Shown here: in pieces, positions 14,941-24,505 of the stretch
How positions within the stretch are numbered: the stretch's first letter is position 1
Layout: every line of letters starts with the position of its first letter
Assembly (NCBI GenBank): GCA_946186505.1
Contig: CAMHNI010000011.1
Coordinates: 1 to 64,000 of the forward strand
Direction of reading: 5' to 3'
DNA length: 64,000 bases
From: an uncultured Prevotellaceae bacterium
GTDB lineage: Bacteria > Bacteroidota > Bacteroidia > Bacteroidales > Bacteroidaceae
Program-made: the position numbers and the translations under genes
The notes under the pieces: model-generated
Database searches by the model: none
What the model was told of the DNA's origin: nothing
Seen by the model: only the letters and a program-made list of their open reading frames with translations

Positions 14941-15428
14941 AGGGTGTCAGGGTGACAGAACGCCGATGTACAGGGCGTTTGCACCCTTTTTAGAGGGTGT
15001 CAAGGGTGACAGAAGGGTGACAGGATTTTTCGTGTGTTTACGTGCACAGGCGCAAAAGAGGGGTGGAGCGCCTACCTTTTTAGTACGGCTAAACTCACTC
15101 TATATCGGGCAGGTTGTCCTCGCAGGGAGGCGACATTCGGATAAATTCTCTCGAGAATTGGAGCATTTAGTACGTACAAACTATTGCTTTAGCGGCAGCA
15201 AACGGCTGAATTCTCGAGAGAATTTAGTGACAAGTGGCAGGGATGGTCATGTTAAGTGGCGGTGTTCGTCGGCGTTTAGACGGAGTAAAAGGGGAGGCGC
15301 TCAGCGCCCTTTTTGGCCTTTATTAGGTCTGTGGGCGCAAACACCTGTCACCCTTCTGTCACCCTTGACACCCTCGAAAAAGGGTGCAGAAGCCCTGTAC
15401 ATCGGCGTTCTGTCACCCTTGTCACCCT
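14941..15428. mobile_element. Fold-back (MITE-like) element of about 490 bp
   Basis: The outer arms 14941-15024 and 15344-15428 are inverted repeats of about 85 bases with four mismatches and one gap by eye. They contain several copies of GGGTGACA or GGGTGTCA. A second, weaker inverted homology continues inward (about 15050-15090 against 15278-15318, sharing GAGCGCCT), and the centre has a perfect 17-bp pair AAATTCTCTCGAGAATT (15143-15159) and AATTCTCGAGAGAATTT (15209-15225). No transposase is encoded. One plus-strand frame is open across the element (14933-15436) but has no protein-like features. I infer a non-autonomous element or a very long hairpin RNA. Confidence 0.65.
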
Positions 15429-15451
15429 TTTTATGAAAAATTACTGTATAG

Positions 15452-17887
15452 CTAATTAAGTGTGCAGGATGTCTGCAGCTTCACGGTCACAGGTTTCATC
15501 TTGTCCGCCGTAGCCGTCAGCGTCACCTTCCCCGCCGTGCGTCCAGCCCGCAGGATAACGGTACAAGTGCCGTTGTAGAGCCGACGCTTGTTGCCCACCA
15601 TCATCTCGTCGGAGTTGATGTCGCCGTTGACGACACCCACGATGCGGGCATCGCCGCTGACGTTGAAGGTCACCTCCTGGTCGGTCGTCTGCACGCGACG
15701 TCCTTTCTTGTCGAGGGCCACCACGCGAACGTGCTGCAGGTCCTGTCCGTCGGCACGCCATTGGGCTATATCGGGCGCGGCGGTCAGCCTGACGGCCTCG
15801 CCGGTAGTCTCTATCTTGTGGCGGGCCACAGCCTTGCCGCCTTTGTAGGCAACGGCCTCCAACGTGCCCGGTTCATAGGCAATGTCGTCCCAGCGTATCT
15901 GGTTGCGCAGCTTGGCATTCTTCGTGTCGTTGGCCTTGCGCCCCAAACTCTTGCCGTTGAGCAGCAGTTCCACCTCGTCGCCGTTGGTGTAGGTGACGAG
16001 CGACAGCTTCTGCCCCTCAATGCGGTTCCAATGGTCGCTCATACCGTCGTTGCCCGTCTGCACGCCGTTCCACATCTGGTCGCCCTTGCGGTCGATGACG
16101 CCAATGTGCACCACAGGCTCGTCGGGCAGGAAGAACGACTTCATGTAGTAGGCTTTCGGCTTCGGCTCCAAGGAGATGTCAAACACGCCCTGTGCCCAAC
16201 CCTTGGCGGGCCAGCCCTGCGACTCGCCCAAGTAGTCGATGGCGCCCCAGTAGGCCAGTCCGATGACGCGGTCGAGGTCCATCTCAAAATAGTTCTGACC
16301 CATAGCGGCCACCGACGCCTCGCTCTGATAGAACGTCATCCAGGGGAAGCGGCGACCGTCGCCGGGAAAGTACATATAGCGGTAGTTATAGGCCTGCACA
16401 TCGGTCACCATCGCCAGGTCGCAAGGCAGCGAGTCGGTATCCCAGTTGCGGTAGCGGGGGTGCATAGCCACCGTCACCAGTCGTGTGGAATCGTAACGCT
16501 GGAGCAGCGTCTTCTGCAGCTTGAACATCGTCACGCCGAAGTCGTTGAACGGTTGGTTGGGGTCTTGCTGCAACTCGTTGCCGAGGCTCCACAGCACAAC
16601 GGAGGGGGAGTTGCGGTCGCGCTTCACCCACTCGGGCACGTCGTGCTGCCACAGTTGCTCGAACGGGACACGGCCGCCGGTGTGCTGGCGCGTCCACTTG
16701 TCGTAAAGCTCGTCAACCACCAGGATGCCGTACTTGTCGCACAGTTCGATGAACTCGCGGCTGTAGGGGTTGTGACTGGTGCGGATATGGTTCATACCGA
16801 ACTGTTTCATCAGCAGGATGCGCTTCTCAATAGCCCGCGGATAGGCGGCGGCACCGAGGGCACCCAAAGAGTGATGGTTGGCGTAGCCCTTGAGCAGCAC
16901 CTTCTTGCCGTTCAGTTTGAAGCCGTAGTCAGGGCCGAACTCAATCGTGCGGATGCCGAAGGTGGAACTCACCTGGTCGATGACCGAACCGTCAGCCCCT
17001 AACAGCGACACTTCGGCGCGGTAGAGGTTGGGATGCTCGCAGTCCCAGAGTTGCGGCTGAGCTATCTCCATCTCTGGCAGACGGGCCTCCATCGTGCGCG
17101 AAGCGGTCTTGCGACTTTGCTGGACCGTTCCCTCATAAACCAGCTGACCGTCAGGGCCGTATATCTTGGTTCCGATGGTCACTTCCTTCTGACGTCCTCG
17201 GTTGGTCAACTCAGCCTGTATGGTCACATAGCGGTTATCGCGCGTCGTGATGTAAAGCGGATGGCGCTCAAAGTACAGCTCGCGGTTCGTGGCCACCAAG
17301 CGGACGCTGCGAATCAGGCCGCCGCCCGTGTACCACCGCGAGTTATTCGGCTCGCGGGTGTCGGCACGCACGGCAATGACGTTATCCTCGCCCGGCTTCA
17401 GACGGTTGGTGACGTCAATGTCAAAGCCCACATAGCCGTAGTCGGTACCGCCGATGCGCTCGCCGTTCAGATACACATCGCCAACGTACATCAGTCCGTC
17501 GAACTCAAGCAGCAGGCGCCGACCGCGCAATGAGTCGGCAGGCACGAGGTGCAGACGGTACCAGCCGATGCCCATCTCCTTGAAGGCCCGGCTCGACAGG
17601 CGGCTCTTGATGTTAGCAGCCACGTCGCTGTTGTCGGCCTTCTCGTCGGCAGCAGGAGCCACCCAAGGCTGTTCTATCTGGAAGTCGTGAGGCACATCGA
17701 CAGTGCGCCAATCGCCGTCGGCAGCTGCTTGGGCAGCACCGTCGGCCACATCGCCGGCATGGAACCGCCAGCCAAAGTCAAGATTCTGAGTCGTGCGCAC
17801 TTGCGCAGTAGCAGTCGTTGCGGCCATCAGGCCGGCAAAAGTCAGTAGTATTAGTTTTCTCATTTTTTCTGATTTTGTTTTAGTCAT
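15452..17887 (-). CDS. Secreted GH2 beta-galactosidase-like glycoside hydrolase
   Basis: 811 residues; signal peptide after a short lead (MRKLILLTFAGLMAATTATAQ, whose Met at 17863 is an alternative start). The GH2 order is clear: sugar-binding jelly roll (NLDFGWRFHAGD, VDVPHDF), Ig-like domain, TIM barrel with GYANHHSLGALG and HIRTSHNPYS, acid/base Glu in SLGNELQQ near 435, and a YQSEAS segment near 520 where the nucleophile Glu is expected. C-terminal DUF4982- and Ig-like domains follow. It probably removes terminal galactose or a related sugar in the periplasm or at the surface. It follows the GH25 gene by 12 bases. Confidence 0.88.
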   Translation of the reverse strand: MTKTKSEKMRKLILLTFAGLMAATTATAQVRTTQNLDFGWRFHAGDVADGAAQAAADGDWRTVDVPHDFQIEQPWVAPAADEKADNSDVAANIKSRLSSRAFKEMGIGWYRLHLVPADSLRGRRLLLEFDGLMYVGDVYLNGERIGGTDYGYVGFDIDVTNRLKPGEDNVIAVRADTREPNNSRWYTGGGLIRSVRLVATNRELYFERHPLYITTRDNRYVTIQAELTNRGRQKEVTIGTKIYGPDGQLVYEGTVQQSRKTASRTMEARLPEMEIAQPQLWDCEHPNLYRAEVSLLGADGSVIDQVSSTFGIRTIEFGPDYGFKLNGKKVLLKGYANHHSLGALGAAAYPRAIEKRILLMKQFGMNHIRTSHNPYSREFIELCDKYGILVVDELYDKWTRQHTGGRVPFEQLWQHDVPEWVKRDRNSPSVVLWSLGNELQQDPNQPFNDFGVTMFKLQKTLLQRYDSTRLVTVAMHPRYRNWDTDSLPCDLAMVTDVQAYNYRYMYFPGDGRRFPWMTFYQSEASVAAMGQNYFEMDLDRVIGLAYWGAIDYLGESQGWPAKGWAQGVFDISLEPKPKAYYMKSFFLPDEPVVHIGVIDRKGDQMWNGVQTGNDGMSDHWNRIEGQKLSLVTYTNGDEVELLLNGKSLGRKANDTKNAKLRNQIRWDDIAYEPGTLEAVAYKGGKAVARHKIETTGEAVRLTAAPDIAQWRADGQDLQHVRVVALDKKGRRVQTTDQEVTFNVSGDARIVGVVNGDINSDEMMVGNKRRLYNGTCTVILRAGRTAGKVTLTATADKMKPVTVKLQTSCTLN

Positions 17888-17899
17888 CTGCCATATCAG

Positions 17900-18796
17900 T
17901 TACTCCTGATACGCCTTTTCGCCGATAGTCTCAAGCGAGCCGATGGTCATCTGGCGCAGGTCGTAGTAGGAACCGTTGTAGATGTTGAAATCGACATGTC
18001 CCTTGATGCCCGGCAGCTTGCCCACGTCGGTATGCTGCCAGAACTTCCACCGACCTTTATATTCAACGGAGTCAACGTAGTAGTGGGCTATCCAGTAAGG
18101 ATATTGGTCGAAGATAGAGTCGTTGAGATACTTCAACTTGAACTTATAATAGGTGTAGATGATGGGCTTCACCTGATAGTGCTTCTCGACAATGTCGAGC
18201 CAAGTCAGCACAGAAGCCTTGAACTCGGCATCGGTCTGGTCCTTGGGCTTATGCTCGACATCAAGCACTGGGGGCAGATCGCCGTTTTCAAGCTTCACCT
18301 GACTGAGGAAATGCTGCGCCTGACGCTCGGCAGGTGAATGGACACTGTAGAAATGATAGGCCCCACGGGTGAAGCCATACTCACGGGCCTGATGGAAGTT
18401 CTCGCGGAAGTTCTCGTCGGTCTGCGTAGAACCTTCGGTGGCCTTGATCATGATGAAACGGACAGGGTACCGGTCAATCATGCCCTGATCCTTCAGCTTA
18501 TCCCAGTCGATATGACCCTGATGGTGGGAGATGTCAATGCCGTGTATCTCATAGCCCTCAGGGTAGCTCATGTCGCCGTAAAGAGCACGCCAGCGGAAGC
18601 CGAAAGGTCCGACGAAAAAGTAATAGAAGAACCAGATGTAGCCCGCCACCACGGCCAGTCCGCCTATCCACCATCCCCACCTGGGGACTCTCTGCAATAA
18701 ACGAACAACAACGTTCGGACGCTTGTGGGCGACAGGCCCACGGCGTCCGGACGTTGTGCTAATGCCTTTGCGGCGGACAACTCTGCGCTTGGACAT
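17900..18796 (-). CDS. Membrane-anchored GH25 lysozyme-like protein
   Basis: 298 residues. A basic N-terminus (1-38) leads to one membrane helix (about 41-62), then a GH25 barrel starting HGIDISHHQGHIDW (Asp88) with DVE near 178-180, the paired acids of the family. GH25 enzymes cleave muramic acid-glucosamine bonds in peptidoglycan. It is placed in the inner membrane with the domain in the periplasm. Its ATG at 18796 directly abuts the pfp stop at 18797, so it is translated from the same message. Confidence 0.9.
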   Translation of the reverse strand: MSKRRVVRRKGISTTSGRRGPVAHKRPNVVVRLLQRVPRWGWWIGGLAVVAGYIWFFYYFFVGPFGFRWRALYGDMSYPEGYEIHGIDISHHQGHIDWDKLKDQGMIDRYPVRFIMIKATEGSTQTDENFRENFHQAREYGFTRGAYHFYSVHSPAERQAQHFLSQVKLENGDLPPVLDVEHKPKDQTDAEFKASVLTWLDIVEKHYQVKPIIYTYYKFKLKYLNDSIFDQYPYWIAHYYVDSVEYKGRWKFWQHTDVGKLPGIKGHVDFNIYNGSYYDLRQMTIGSLETIGEKAYQE

Positions 18797-20434
18797 TTAT
18801 TTAGCCTGTTCAAGGGCAAGCGTCTTGGTGGGCTGGTCGCACACCTCGGTGGGTCCCCAGTACTGGATAGGACCGGGATAGACGTATGCCGTCTTGCGGG
18901 CCCACTCCACACGATGGGCTGCGAACTCCTTGAAGGGCGCACCGTCCAGTTCGACGAGGGCCTTGCGGATAACGGGCTTCATCTCGCCAGCACGGCGCTC
19001 CATGTTCATCATCATCGTGATGGGCACACCACCGGCAATCCACTGGTCGGCCGGAGCGGTCGTGTTCTTCACGATGGCCATATAGCCGGTCTTGCCGTTG
19101 GCAATGAGCTGGGCTGCAGAGGTGCCGAGGGCGTAGCAGTAGTCGGCATCGAAGTTGGAGGGAGCTGCGCAGCGTCCCTCGTAGCCGAAGAAGTGGTGCT
19201 GAGTGCCGAACTTGCCGTTGAAGATTCCCTTCTTCTTCATCTTCTCCAACTTCTGGGCAACCATCGTTGAGAGCAGCTTCTCGGTCTCAATCAGGCTCAC
19301 CTGCACGTTGCCGTGAGGGTCGCGGTCAAGTGCCAGCTGACGGGCAACGCCAACGGGCAGACTGTTGAACACCTTCAGGTTCTCCTCCGAGAGATGACTC
19401 TTGGCGAAGTCAACCTGCTCGTCGCGGCTGATCTCCTTGGCCTCAGGCATGGCGAGCACGTCGTTGAGCTGGGCAATAAGCTTCTTGATGGCAGGAATGA
19501 ACTCGATGACACCCTCGGGGATGATAACGGTACCGAAGTTGTTGCCATCGGCGGCACGGGCAACAACGGCGTTGGCAATGTAGTCAACGATGTCGTCAAG
19601 GCTCATACCCTTGGCCTCAACTTCCTCTGAGATGAGACAGATGTTGGGCTGGGTCTGAAGGGCACACTCCAGAGCGATGTGTGAAGCCGAACGGCCCATC
19701 ACCTTGATGAAGTGCCAGTACTTGCGGGCTGAGTTACAGTCGCGCTCAATGTTGCCAATCAGCTCAGAGTAGGTCTTACAGGCCGTATCGAAACCGAACG
19801 AGGTCTCAATCTGGTCGTTCTTCAGGTCGCCGTCAATGGTCTTCGGACAGCCGATGACCTGAACGCCGTAGTTCTTGGAAGCATAGTACTCGGCCAGCAC
19901 GCAGGCGTTGGTGTTGGAGTCGTCACCGCCGATGATGACGATGGCCTTGATGTCCAGCTTGCGGATAATCTCCAGTCCCTTCTCAAACTGCTCAACCTTC
20001 TCCAGCTTGGTACGGCCAGAACCGATCATGTCGAAACCGCCGGTGTTACGATACTCGTCGACAATCTCCTTGGTCAGCTCCATGTAGTTATGGTCAACCA
20101 AGCCGCCGGGGCCGAGGATGAAACCGAACAGGCGGTTCTCGGGGTTCAGCTTCTTGATCTGGTCGAACAGGCCAGTGATGACATTATGTCCGCCAGGAGC
20201 CTGTCCACCCGACAGGATGATACCTACGTTCATCTTGGTGGTATTGGCCACATCGGCGGGTTCGAACTCCACAATAGGCATACCATAGGTGTTGGGGAAC
20301 AGCTTCTTGATAATTTCCTGATCACCTACGCTCTGCGTCGGTTTTCCTTCCTTGATCTTTACTGCACCCTGCAGCGCCTTTGGCAACTTCGGCTGATAGG
20401 CAGCCCGTGCAATCTGCAATGCACTCTTTTCCAT
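18797..20434 (-). CDS. pfp: Pyrophosphate-dependent 6-phosphofructokinase
   Basis: 545 residues, the size of the long PPi-PFK clade. It shows [13 protein letters not shown] at about 73, GGDDSNTNA near 170-178 and [11 protein letters not shown] near 200-210; Asp after GGD and Lys in PKTIDGD are the PPi-type signature, where ATP enzymes have Gly. The reaction is fructose 6-phosphate plus PPi to fructose 1,6-bisphosphate plus Pi, reversible in the cytosol. It is first in an operon with GH25 and GH2 genes, an unexpected pairing of glycolysis with glycan hydrolases. The promoter is at 20478-20486. Confidence 0.95.
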   Translation of the reverse strand: MEKSALQIARAAYQPKLPKALQGAVKIKEGKPTQSVGDQEIIKKLFPNTYGMPIVEFEPADVANTTKMNVGIILSGGQAPGGHNVITGLFDQIKKLNPENRLFGFILGPGGLVDHNYMELTKEIVDEYRNTGGFDMIGSGRTKLEKVEQFEKGLEIIRKLDIKAIVIIGGDDSNTNACVLAEYYASKNYGVQVIGCPKTIDGDLKNDQIETSFGFDTACKTYSELIGNIERDCNSARKYWHFIKVMGRSASHIALECALQTQPNICLISEEVEAKGMSLDDIVDYIANAVVARAADGNNFGTVIIPEGVIEFIPAIKKLIAQLNDVLAMPEAKEISRDEQVDFAKSHLSEENLKVFNSLPVGVARQLALDRDPHGNVQVSLIETEKLLSTMVAQKLEKMKKKGIFNGKFGTQHHFFGYEGRCAAPSNFDADYCYALGTSAAQLIANGKTGYMAIVKNTTAPADQWIAGGVPITMMMNMERRAGEMKPVIRKALVELDGAPFKEFAAHRVEWARKTAYVYPGPIQYWGPTEVCDQPTKTLALEQAK

Positions 20435-20477
20435 AATCTGTTTTTTTTTATTTTGTTAGAAATTGTTGTTTCGACGT

Positions 20478-20486
20478 GCAAAAATA
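20478..20486 (-). promoter_or_regulatory. -7 box of the pfp operon
   Basis: Minus strand TATTTTTGC, 44 bases before the ATG at 20434. The -33 element is weak. Confidence 0.5.
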
Positions 20487-20547
20487 CGCATTTTCACTGA
20501 GAAACGGAAAGAAAAACAGCTTTTTATGTTTTTTTTTGATGAAAGTC

Positions 20548-20579
20548 CTTGCCATTTGAAGAATATTTGCTATCTTTGC
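20548..20579 (+). promoter_or_regulatory. Promoter of the plus-strand operon from 20609
   Basis: CTTG (20548-20551) and TATCTTTGC (20571-20579), 19 bases apart. It is divergent from the pfp promoter. Confidence 0.6.
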
Positions 20580-20608
20580 TAACTGGAAATTACAAACGAT
20601 ACACTATT

Positions 20609-20878
20609 ATGGCAAACAAGAGATCACTAAAACACGCCATCAATCTCATTTGCGAAGAACTCTTTGCAGAAGCCGTGGCAGCATCACTTTACGGCAATGA
20701 ACTGAACAACGACAATGCAGATGCCGTGTTGTCAAGCATCATCCGGCTACAGACTGACTATATCAGCCGTATCTCACACGTGGAGCCTGGCATGAAAGCC
20801 AAACTCTATTTCAAGAACCTGCGTGAGAAGTTCAGTGCAGAAGCTGAAGAAATCGTTGACCAGATTAACAACTTGTAA
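20609..20878 (+). CDS. Small conserved-looking cytosolic protein, unknown
   Basis: 89 residues from ATG 20609; an upstream in-frame ATG at 20549 is rejected because it precedes the -7 box. The protein is mainly helical (LKHAINLICEELFAEAVAASLYG, then a second amphipathic half) with no signal peptide. It stands first in an operon with an acyltransferase (2 bases apart) and an amidase-like protein, and was probably retained as part of this unit. I do not recognise the family. Confidence 0.7.
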   Translation: MANKRSLKHAINLICEELFAEAVAASLYGNELNNDNADAVLSSIIRLQTDYISRISHVEPGMKAKLYFKNLREKFSAEAEEIVDQINNL

Positions 20879-20880
20879 CG

Positions 20881-21462
20881 ATGTGGAAACGTTTCTGTAA
20901 CTGGCTGTTGTACAAACGCTGGGGATGGACGGTCGAAGTGACCGAGGACCATCCCGATAAATACATCATCTGCCTGGCTCCGCATACCAGCAACTGGGAC
21001 TTCGTCATGGGACAGGTCTATATCGGCGCAAGGGGCATGAAAAGCAATTTCCTGATGAAAAAGGAATGGTTCTTCTGGCCGCTGGGCCCGATTTTCCGAA
21101 GCCTCGGAGGCATACCCGTCTATCGGCAGAAGCACACCAGCATGACCGACTCTATGGCCGAGACAGCCCGACAGGCCAGCGAGTTCCATCTCTGTATCAC
21201 CCCTGAAGGCACCCGTTCCCTTAATCCTGAATGGAAAAAGGGATTCTATATCATTGCCCAGAAGGCCGGCTTGCCCATCCTGCTCTACGGTCTCGACTAC
21301 GAGCGGCGCCACATACAATGTACGAAGACGATTATTCCCAATGGCGACATGGAGGGACAGATGCGCGAAATCAAGATGTACTACAAGGACTTCAAAGGGA
21401 AGTATCCTGAGAATTTCACCATAGGCGACCTTGGCGCTTCGCTAAATAATAATGAAAAATGA
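20881..21462 (+). CDS. PlsC-type lysophospholipid acyltransferase family protein
   Basis: 193 residues. The acyltransferase HX4D motif is APHTSNWD (H35, D40) and the second block is TPEGTRS near 108-114. Families with HTSNWD at this site include membrane-peripheral acyltransferases of unassigned substrate in Bacteroidetes. There is no long membrane helix. It lies between the small protein and the amidase-like gene, overlapping the latter by four bases. Acyl transfer to a glycerolipid is likely; the substrate is not determined. Confidence 0.85.
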   Translation: MWKRFCNWLLYKRWGWTVEVTEDHPDKYIICLAPHTSNWDFVMGQVYIGARGMKSNFLMKKEWFFWPLGPIFRSLGGIPVYRQKHTSMTDSMAETARQASEFHLCITPEGTRSLNPEWKKGFYIIAQKAGLPILLYGLDYERRHIQCTKTIIPNGDMEGQMREIKMYYKDFKGKYPENFTIGDLGASLNNNEK

Positions 21463-24077
21463 ATAAAGGTATGATGACCCCCCGCAGACTACCGTCTCCT
21501 TTATTAATTATTGTTTTTTCTTTATTCTTTTGTCCCGCAGGGGCAATAGCGCAGACCTGGGGCGACATCGACTACAAAGGAGCACCGTGGGTGGAGAATG
21601 TCTCAACACCTTATAAAATAACAAAAGGACTGCACAACCGTCACCTGACGGTGTGGGCCAGTCACGGCCGTTACTACGACAACACGGCGGGACAGTGGCA
21701 GTGGCAGCGCCCCACCCTCTTTGGCACCAACGAGGACTTGTTTACACAGACCATCGTCGTGCCTTATCTCATTCCCATGCTCGAAAGGGCCGGAGCCGTC
21801 GTATTCACACCGCGTGAACGCGACTGGCAACGTCACGAGGTGATTGTTGACAATGACGACCATCACGACCTGTTAGGCTACCGCGAGACGGGGTTCCGCC
21901 AGCCTTGGCAGGACACCAGCCGGAAGGGCTTTGCACTGCACAGCGGCAACTACAAGGACGGCGAGAACCCCTTTGAGGCCGGTACGGCACGCATGGCCGA
22001 GACCACAACCAGCAAGACGAAATACAGTGCTGTCACCTACCAGCCCTCCATTCCCGAGGCCGGCCGCTATGCCGTCTATGTCAGCTACCAGACGGTAGAG
22101 GGCAGCATCGACGATGCACACTACACCGTATGGCACCAAGGCGAACAGACCGAGTTCCGCGTCAACCAGCGCATGGGCGGCTCGACATGGGTCTATCTCG
22201 GCACCTTCGATTTCGACAAGGGCAACAACGAGTGGAACTGTGTGACACTGACCAACCAGAGCCGCCACCGTAACGGCATCGTTACCGCCGATGCCGTGCG
22301 CTTCGGAGGCGGAATGGGCAATATCGAACGGGGCGGCAAGGTGAGCGGAGTGCCCCGTTGTCTGGAAGGGGCGCGCTACTACTGCCAATGGGCTGGCATA
22401 CCATTCAGCATCTACAGCACAAGGAGCGGCCAGAACGACTATGCCGACGACATCAACACACGCTCGCTGACCGAGAACCTGCTGGCGGGCGGCTCCTGCT
22501 ACGTCCCCAACCGCGAGGGGCTCAATGTCCCTATCGAACTGTCGCTGGCCGTTCACAGCGATGCCGGCTACAACCGCGACGGACAGTCTGTCTATGGGGC
22601 CCTCTCCATCCACACGTCCGAAAAAGACGGCTCGAACGTCTTCAACTGCGAACTGCCGAGGGCTATGTCAAGGGAACTGGCCCAAAACCTGCTTGACAAT
22701 GCCGACAAGGACATACGGGCCCGTTTCGGCATCGGATGGCCGAAGCGTGAGGTACGTGACAAGAACTACTCCGAGACACGTCTGCCCGAGGTGCCGAGTG
22801 CCATCTTCGAGACGATGTCACACCAGAGTTTCCCTGACATGCGCTACGGCCAGGACCCGAATTTCCGTTTCACGCTGGCACGCTCTATCTACAAGACTAT
22901 ACTCCGCTATGTTTCTGACAACCATGAGGAGGACTGCACCGTGACCCCGCTGACACCTGCACACCTGAAGATTGAGTTCACCAATCTCAAGAAAGGTGAG
23001 GTGACCCTGTCGTGGCAACCCGTTGACGACCCGCAGGAACCCACAGCCGAGGCTACGGGGTTCATCATCTACACGGCTACGGGCAGCGGTGGTTTCAACA
23101 ACGGTGAGCACGTCAGCGGCAACTCCTACACGGTGAAACTTCAGCCCGGCGTGCTCTACTCATTCCAGGTGGCGGCCGTCAACCGCGGCGGCGAGAGCTT
23201 CCCGACGGAAGTCCTGTCGGCACTGTTCAACCACAGGAACAGCAAGACCGTGCTGGTGGCCAACGGATTCCACCGGCTGTCCTCGCCTGCCGTCCTCGAC
23301 AACGACTCGCTACAGGGGTTCCTGCTCCACCGCGACATAGGGGTCGGCTACGGACGCACAGCCGGATGGACTGGGCTGCAGCAGAACTTCCATAAAGACA
23401 AGATGGGCATTGAGGACTCCACGGGACTGGGCTTCGGCTACACGGAATTGGCAGGACGGTTCATTGCCGGCAATGACTTCAACTACATACGGACACATGC
23501 CGAGGCCATCCGCAAGGCCGGATACTACAATGTCGTCAGCTGCTCAGCCGACGCCTTAGACAGCTATAAGACCGGCAGCTGCGACGCCGTCGATGTCATT
23601 CTCGGACTGGAATATGACGACGGACACAGCCTCCTGCCCTACAAGACATTCACACCGGCAATGCAGTCGTGGCTGAAGAATCACACCCGCAACGGTGGTG
23701 CCATGCTCGTCAGCGGAGCCTATGTCGGTAGCGACATGACAGCCTATGAGGACCGGGCATTCCTGACCGAAGTACTGAAGTGTGTCTTTGCGGGAAAGGA
23801 CGAATCGGCTGACGAGACCATCAACGGCATGGGAACTACACTCCAGTTCTACCGCCAGCTGAACGAACAGCACTACGCTGCCCAGCATCCTGACATCCTC
23901 GAAGCAGCCGAAGGAGCCATCATACCTATGGCCTACGCCGATGGCTATGGAGCAGCCGTGGCCTACAGCGGTCCTGACTATAGTGCTTTCACTATGGGAT
24001 TTCCTTTTGAGTGCATCAAGTCGGAAACCATGCAGGCAGCTATCATGCAAGGCATTTTAACCTATTTAATTAAATAA
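21459..24077 (+). CDS. Secreted amidase_3-like protein with golvesin-type and Fn3 domains
   Basis: 872 residues with a signal peptide ending near residue 32. The opening segment (KGLHNRHLTVWASHGRYYD), LAVHSDAGYN in the middle and PSAIFETMSHQSFPDMRYG near 445 carry His, His and Glu in the order of zinc N-acetylmuramoyl-L-alanine amidases. A golvesin/xanthan-lyase-like beta domain is inserted at about 180-280 (AVYVSYQT, YLGTFDFDKG). A fibronectin type III domain follows near 500-590, then a C-terminal alpha/beta domain. Such proteins are often labelled xanthan lyase; cell wall cleavage is a better guess. ATG at 21459 overlaps the previous stop. Confidence 0.7.
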   Translation: MNKGMMTPRRLPSPLLIIVFSLFFCPAGAIAQTWGDIDYKGAPWVENVSTPYKITKGLHNRHLTVWASHGRYYDNTAGQWQWQRPTLFGTNEDLFTQTIVVPYLIPMLERAGAVVFTPRERDWQRHEVIVDNDDHHDLLGYRETGFRQPWQDTSRKGFALHSGNYKDGENPFEAGTARMAETTTSKTKYSAVTYQPSIPEAGRYAVYVSYQTVEGSIDDAHYTVWHQGEQTEFRVNQRMGGSTWVYLGTFDFDKGNNEWNCVTLTNQSRHRNGIVTADAVRFGGGMGNIERGGKVSGVPRCLEGARYYCQWAGIPFSIYSTRSGQNDYADDINTRSLTENLLAGGSCYVPNREGLNVPIELSLAVHSDAGYNRDGQSVYGALSIHTSEKDGSNVFNCELPRAMSRELAQNLLDNADKDIRARFGIGWPKREVRDKNYSETRLPEVPSAIFETMSHQSFPDMRYGQDPNFRFTLARSIYKTILRYVSDNHEEDCTVTPLTPAHLKIEFTNLKKGEVTLSWQPVDDPQEPTAEATGFIIYTATGSGGFNNGEHVSGNSYTVKLQPGVLYSFQVAAVNRGGESFPTEVLSALFNHRNSKTVLVANGFHRLSSPAVLDNDSLQGFLLHRDIGVGYGRTAGWTGLQQNFHKDKMGIEDSTGLGFGYTELAGRFIAGNDFNYIRTHAEAIRKAGYYNVVSCSADALDSYKTGSCDAVDVILGLEYDDGHSLLPYKTFTPAMQSWLKNHTRNGGAMLVSGAYVGSDMTAYEDRAFLTEVLKCVFAGKDESADETINGMGTTLQFYRQLNEQHYAAQHPDILEAAEGAIIPMAYADGYGAAVAYSGPDYSAFTMGFPFECIKSETMQAAIMQGILTYLIK

Positions 24078-24093
24078 CCAAAAACAAAGAACC

Positions 24094-24441
24094 ATGTCAA
24101 AAATTCAAGCAAACTCTTCTGGTACCAGAAGCATCGAAGTAAGTGACGAACACCTGCAGACAATCGAAGACTACCAGCTCTTCCGTGACCTCATCGACTC
24201 TAATGGCTACGTTGACGAGGACGTGCTCAACAAACTGAAACTGAACATCCGCTCCATGCTGGAGTCAGATGCAAGCAAGGACAAGCGGCTACTCGACCTC
24301 TGCCTTGACGTCATCTATCACCAGAACATGAAGGCATACGGACTGCAACAGCTCGTACTGCTTTATATCAACTGGAAAGATCGTGGCAACGATAACCTCG
24401 GAACAACTACCCGTGTCTTCCAAGGCACACCGTTTAATTAA
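24094..24441 (+). CDS. Small hypothetical protein
   Basis: 115 residues, acidic, helical, without signal peptide or membrane segment. Segments such as EDYQLFRDLIDSNGYVDEDVL and LDLCLDVIYHQNMKAYGLQQ suggest a compact helical bundle. It lies 16 bases after the amidase-like gene and before the ygiQ homologue. I do not recognise the family. Coding is supported by codon use like its neighbours and a clean ATG. Confidence 0.65.
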   Translation: MSKIQANSSGTRSIEVSDEHLQTIEDYQLFRDLIDSNGYVDEDVLNKLKLNIRSMLESDASKDKRLLDLCLDVIYHQNMKAYGLQQLVLLYINWKDRGNDNLGTTTRVFQGTPFN

Positions 24442-24500
24442 TGAGAAATAAGGGATGAGGGATGAGAAATAAGAAATGAGGGATGGTGTATGAGGAATTA
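24442..24500 (+). repeat. Short degenerate direct repeats
   Basis: Three to four imperfect copies of a GGGATGAGAAATAAG-like unit lie between two genes, ending just before the ATG at 24506. Probably slippage-derived; no function is evident. Confidence 0.4.
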
Positions 24501-24505
24501 ATCTC

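Noticed and set aside
14933..15436. 167-codon open frame across the fold-back element
   Set aside because: It results from the inverted repeat lacking stops in one frame. No domain and no conserved start.
15731..17002. 423-codon open frame on the plus strand
   Set aside because: Antisense to the GH2 gene, with no recognisable protein features.
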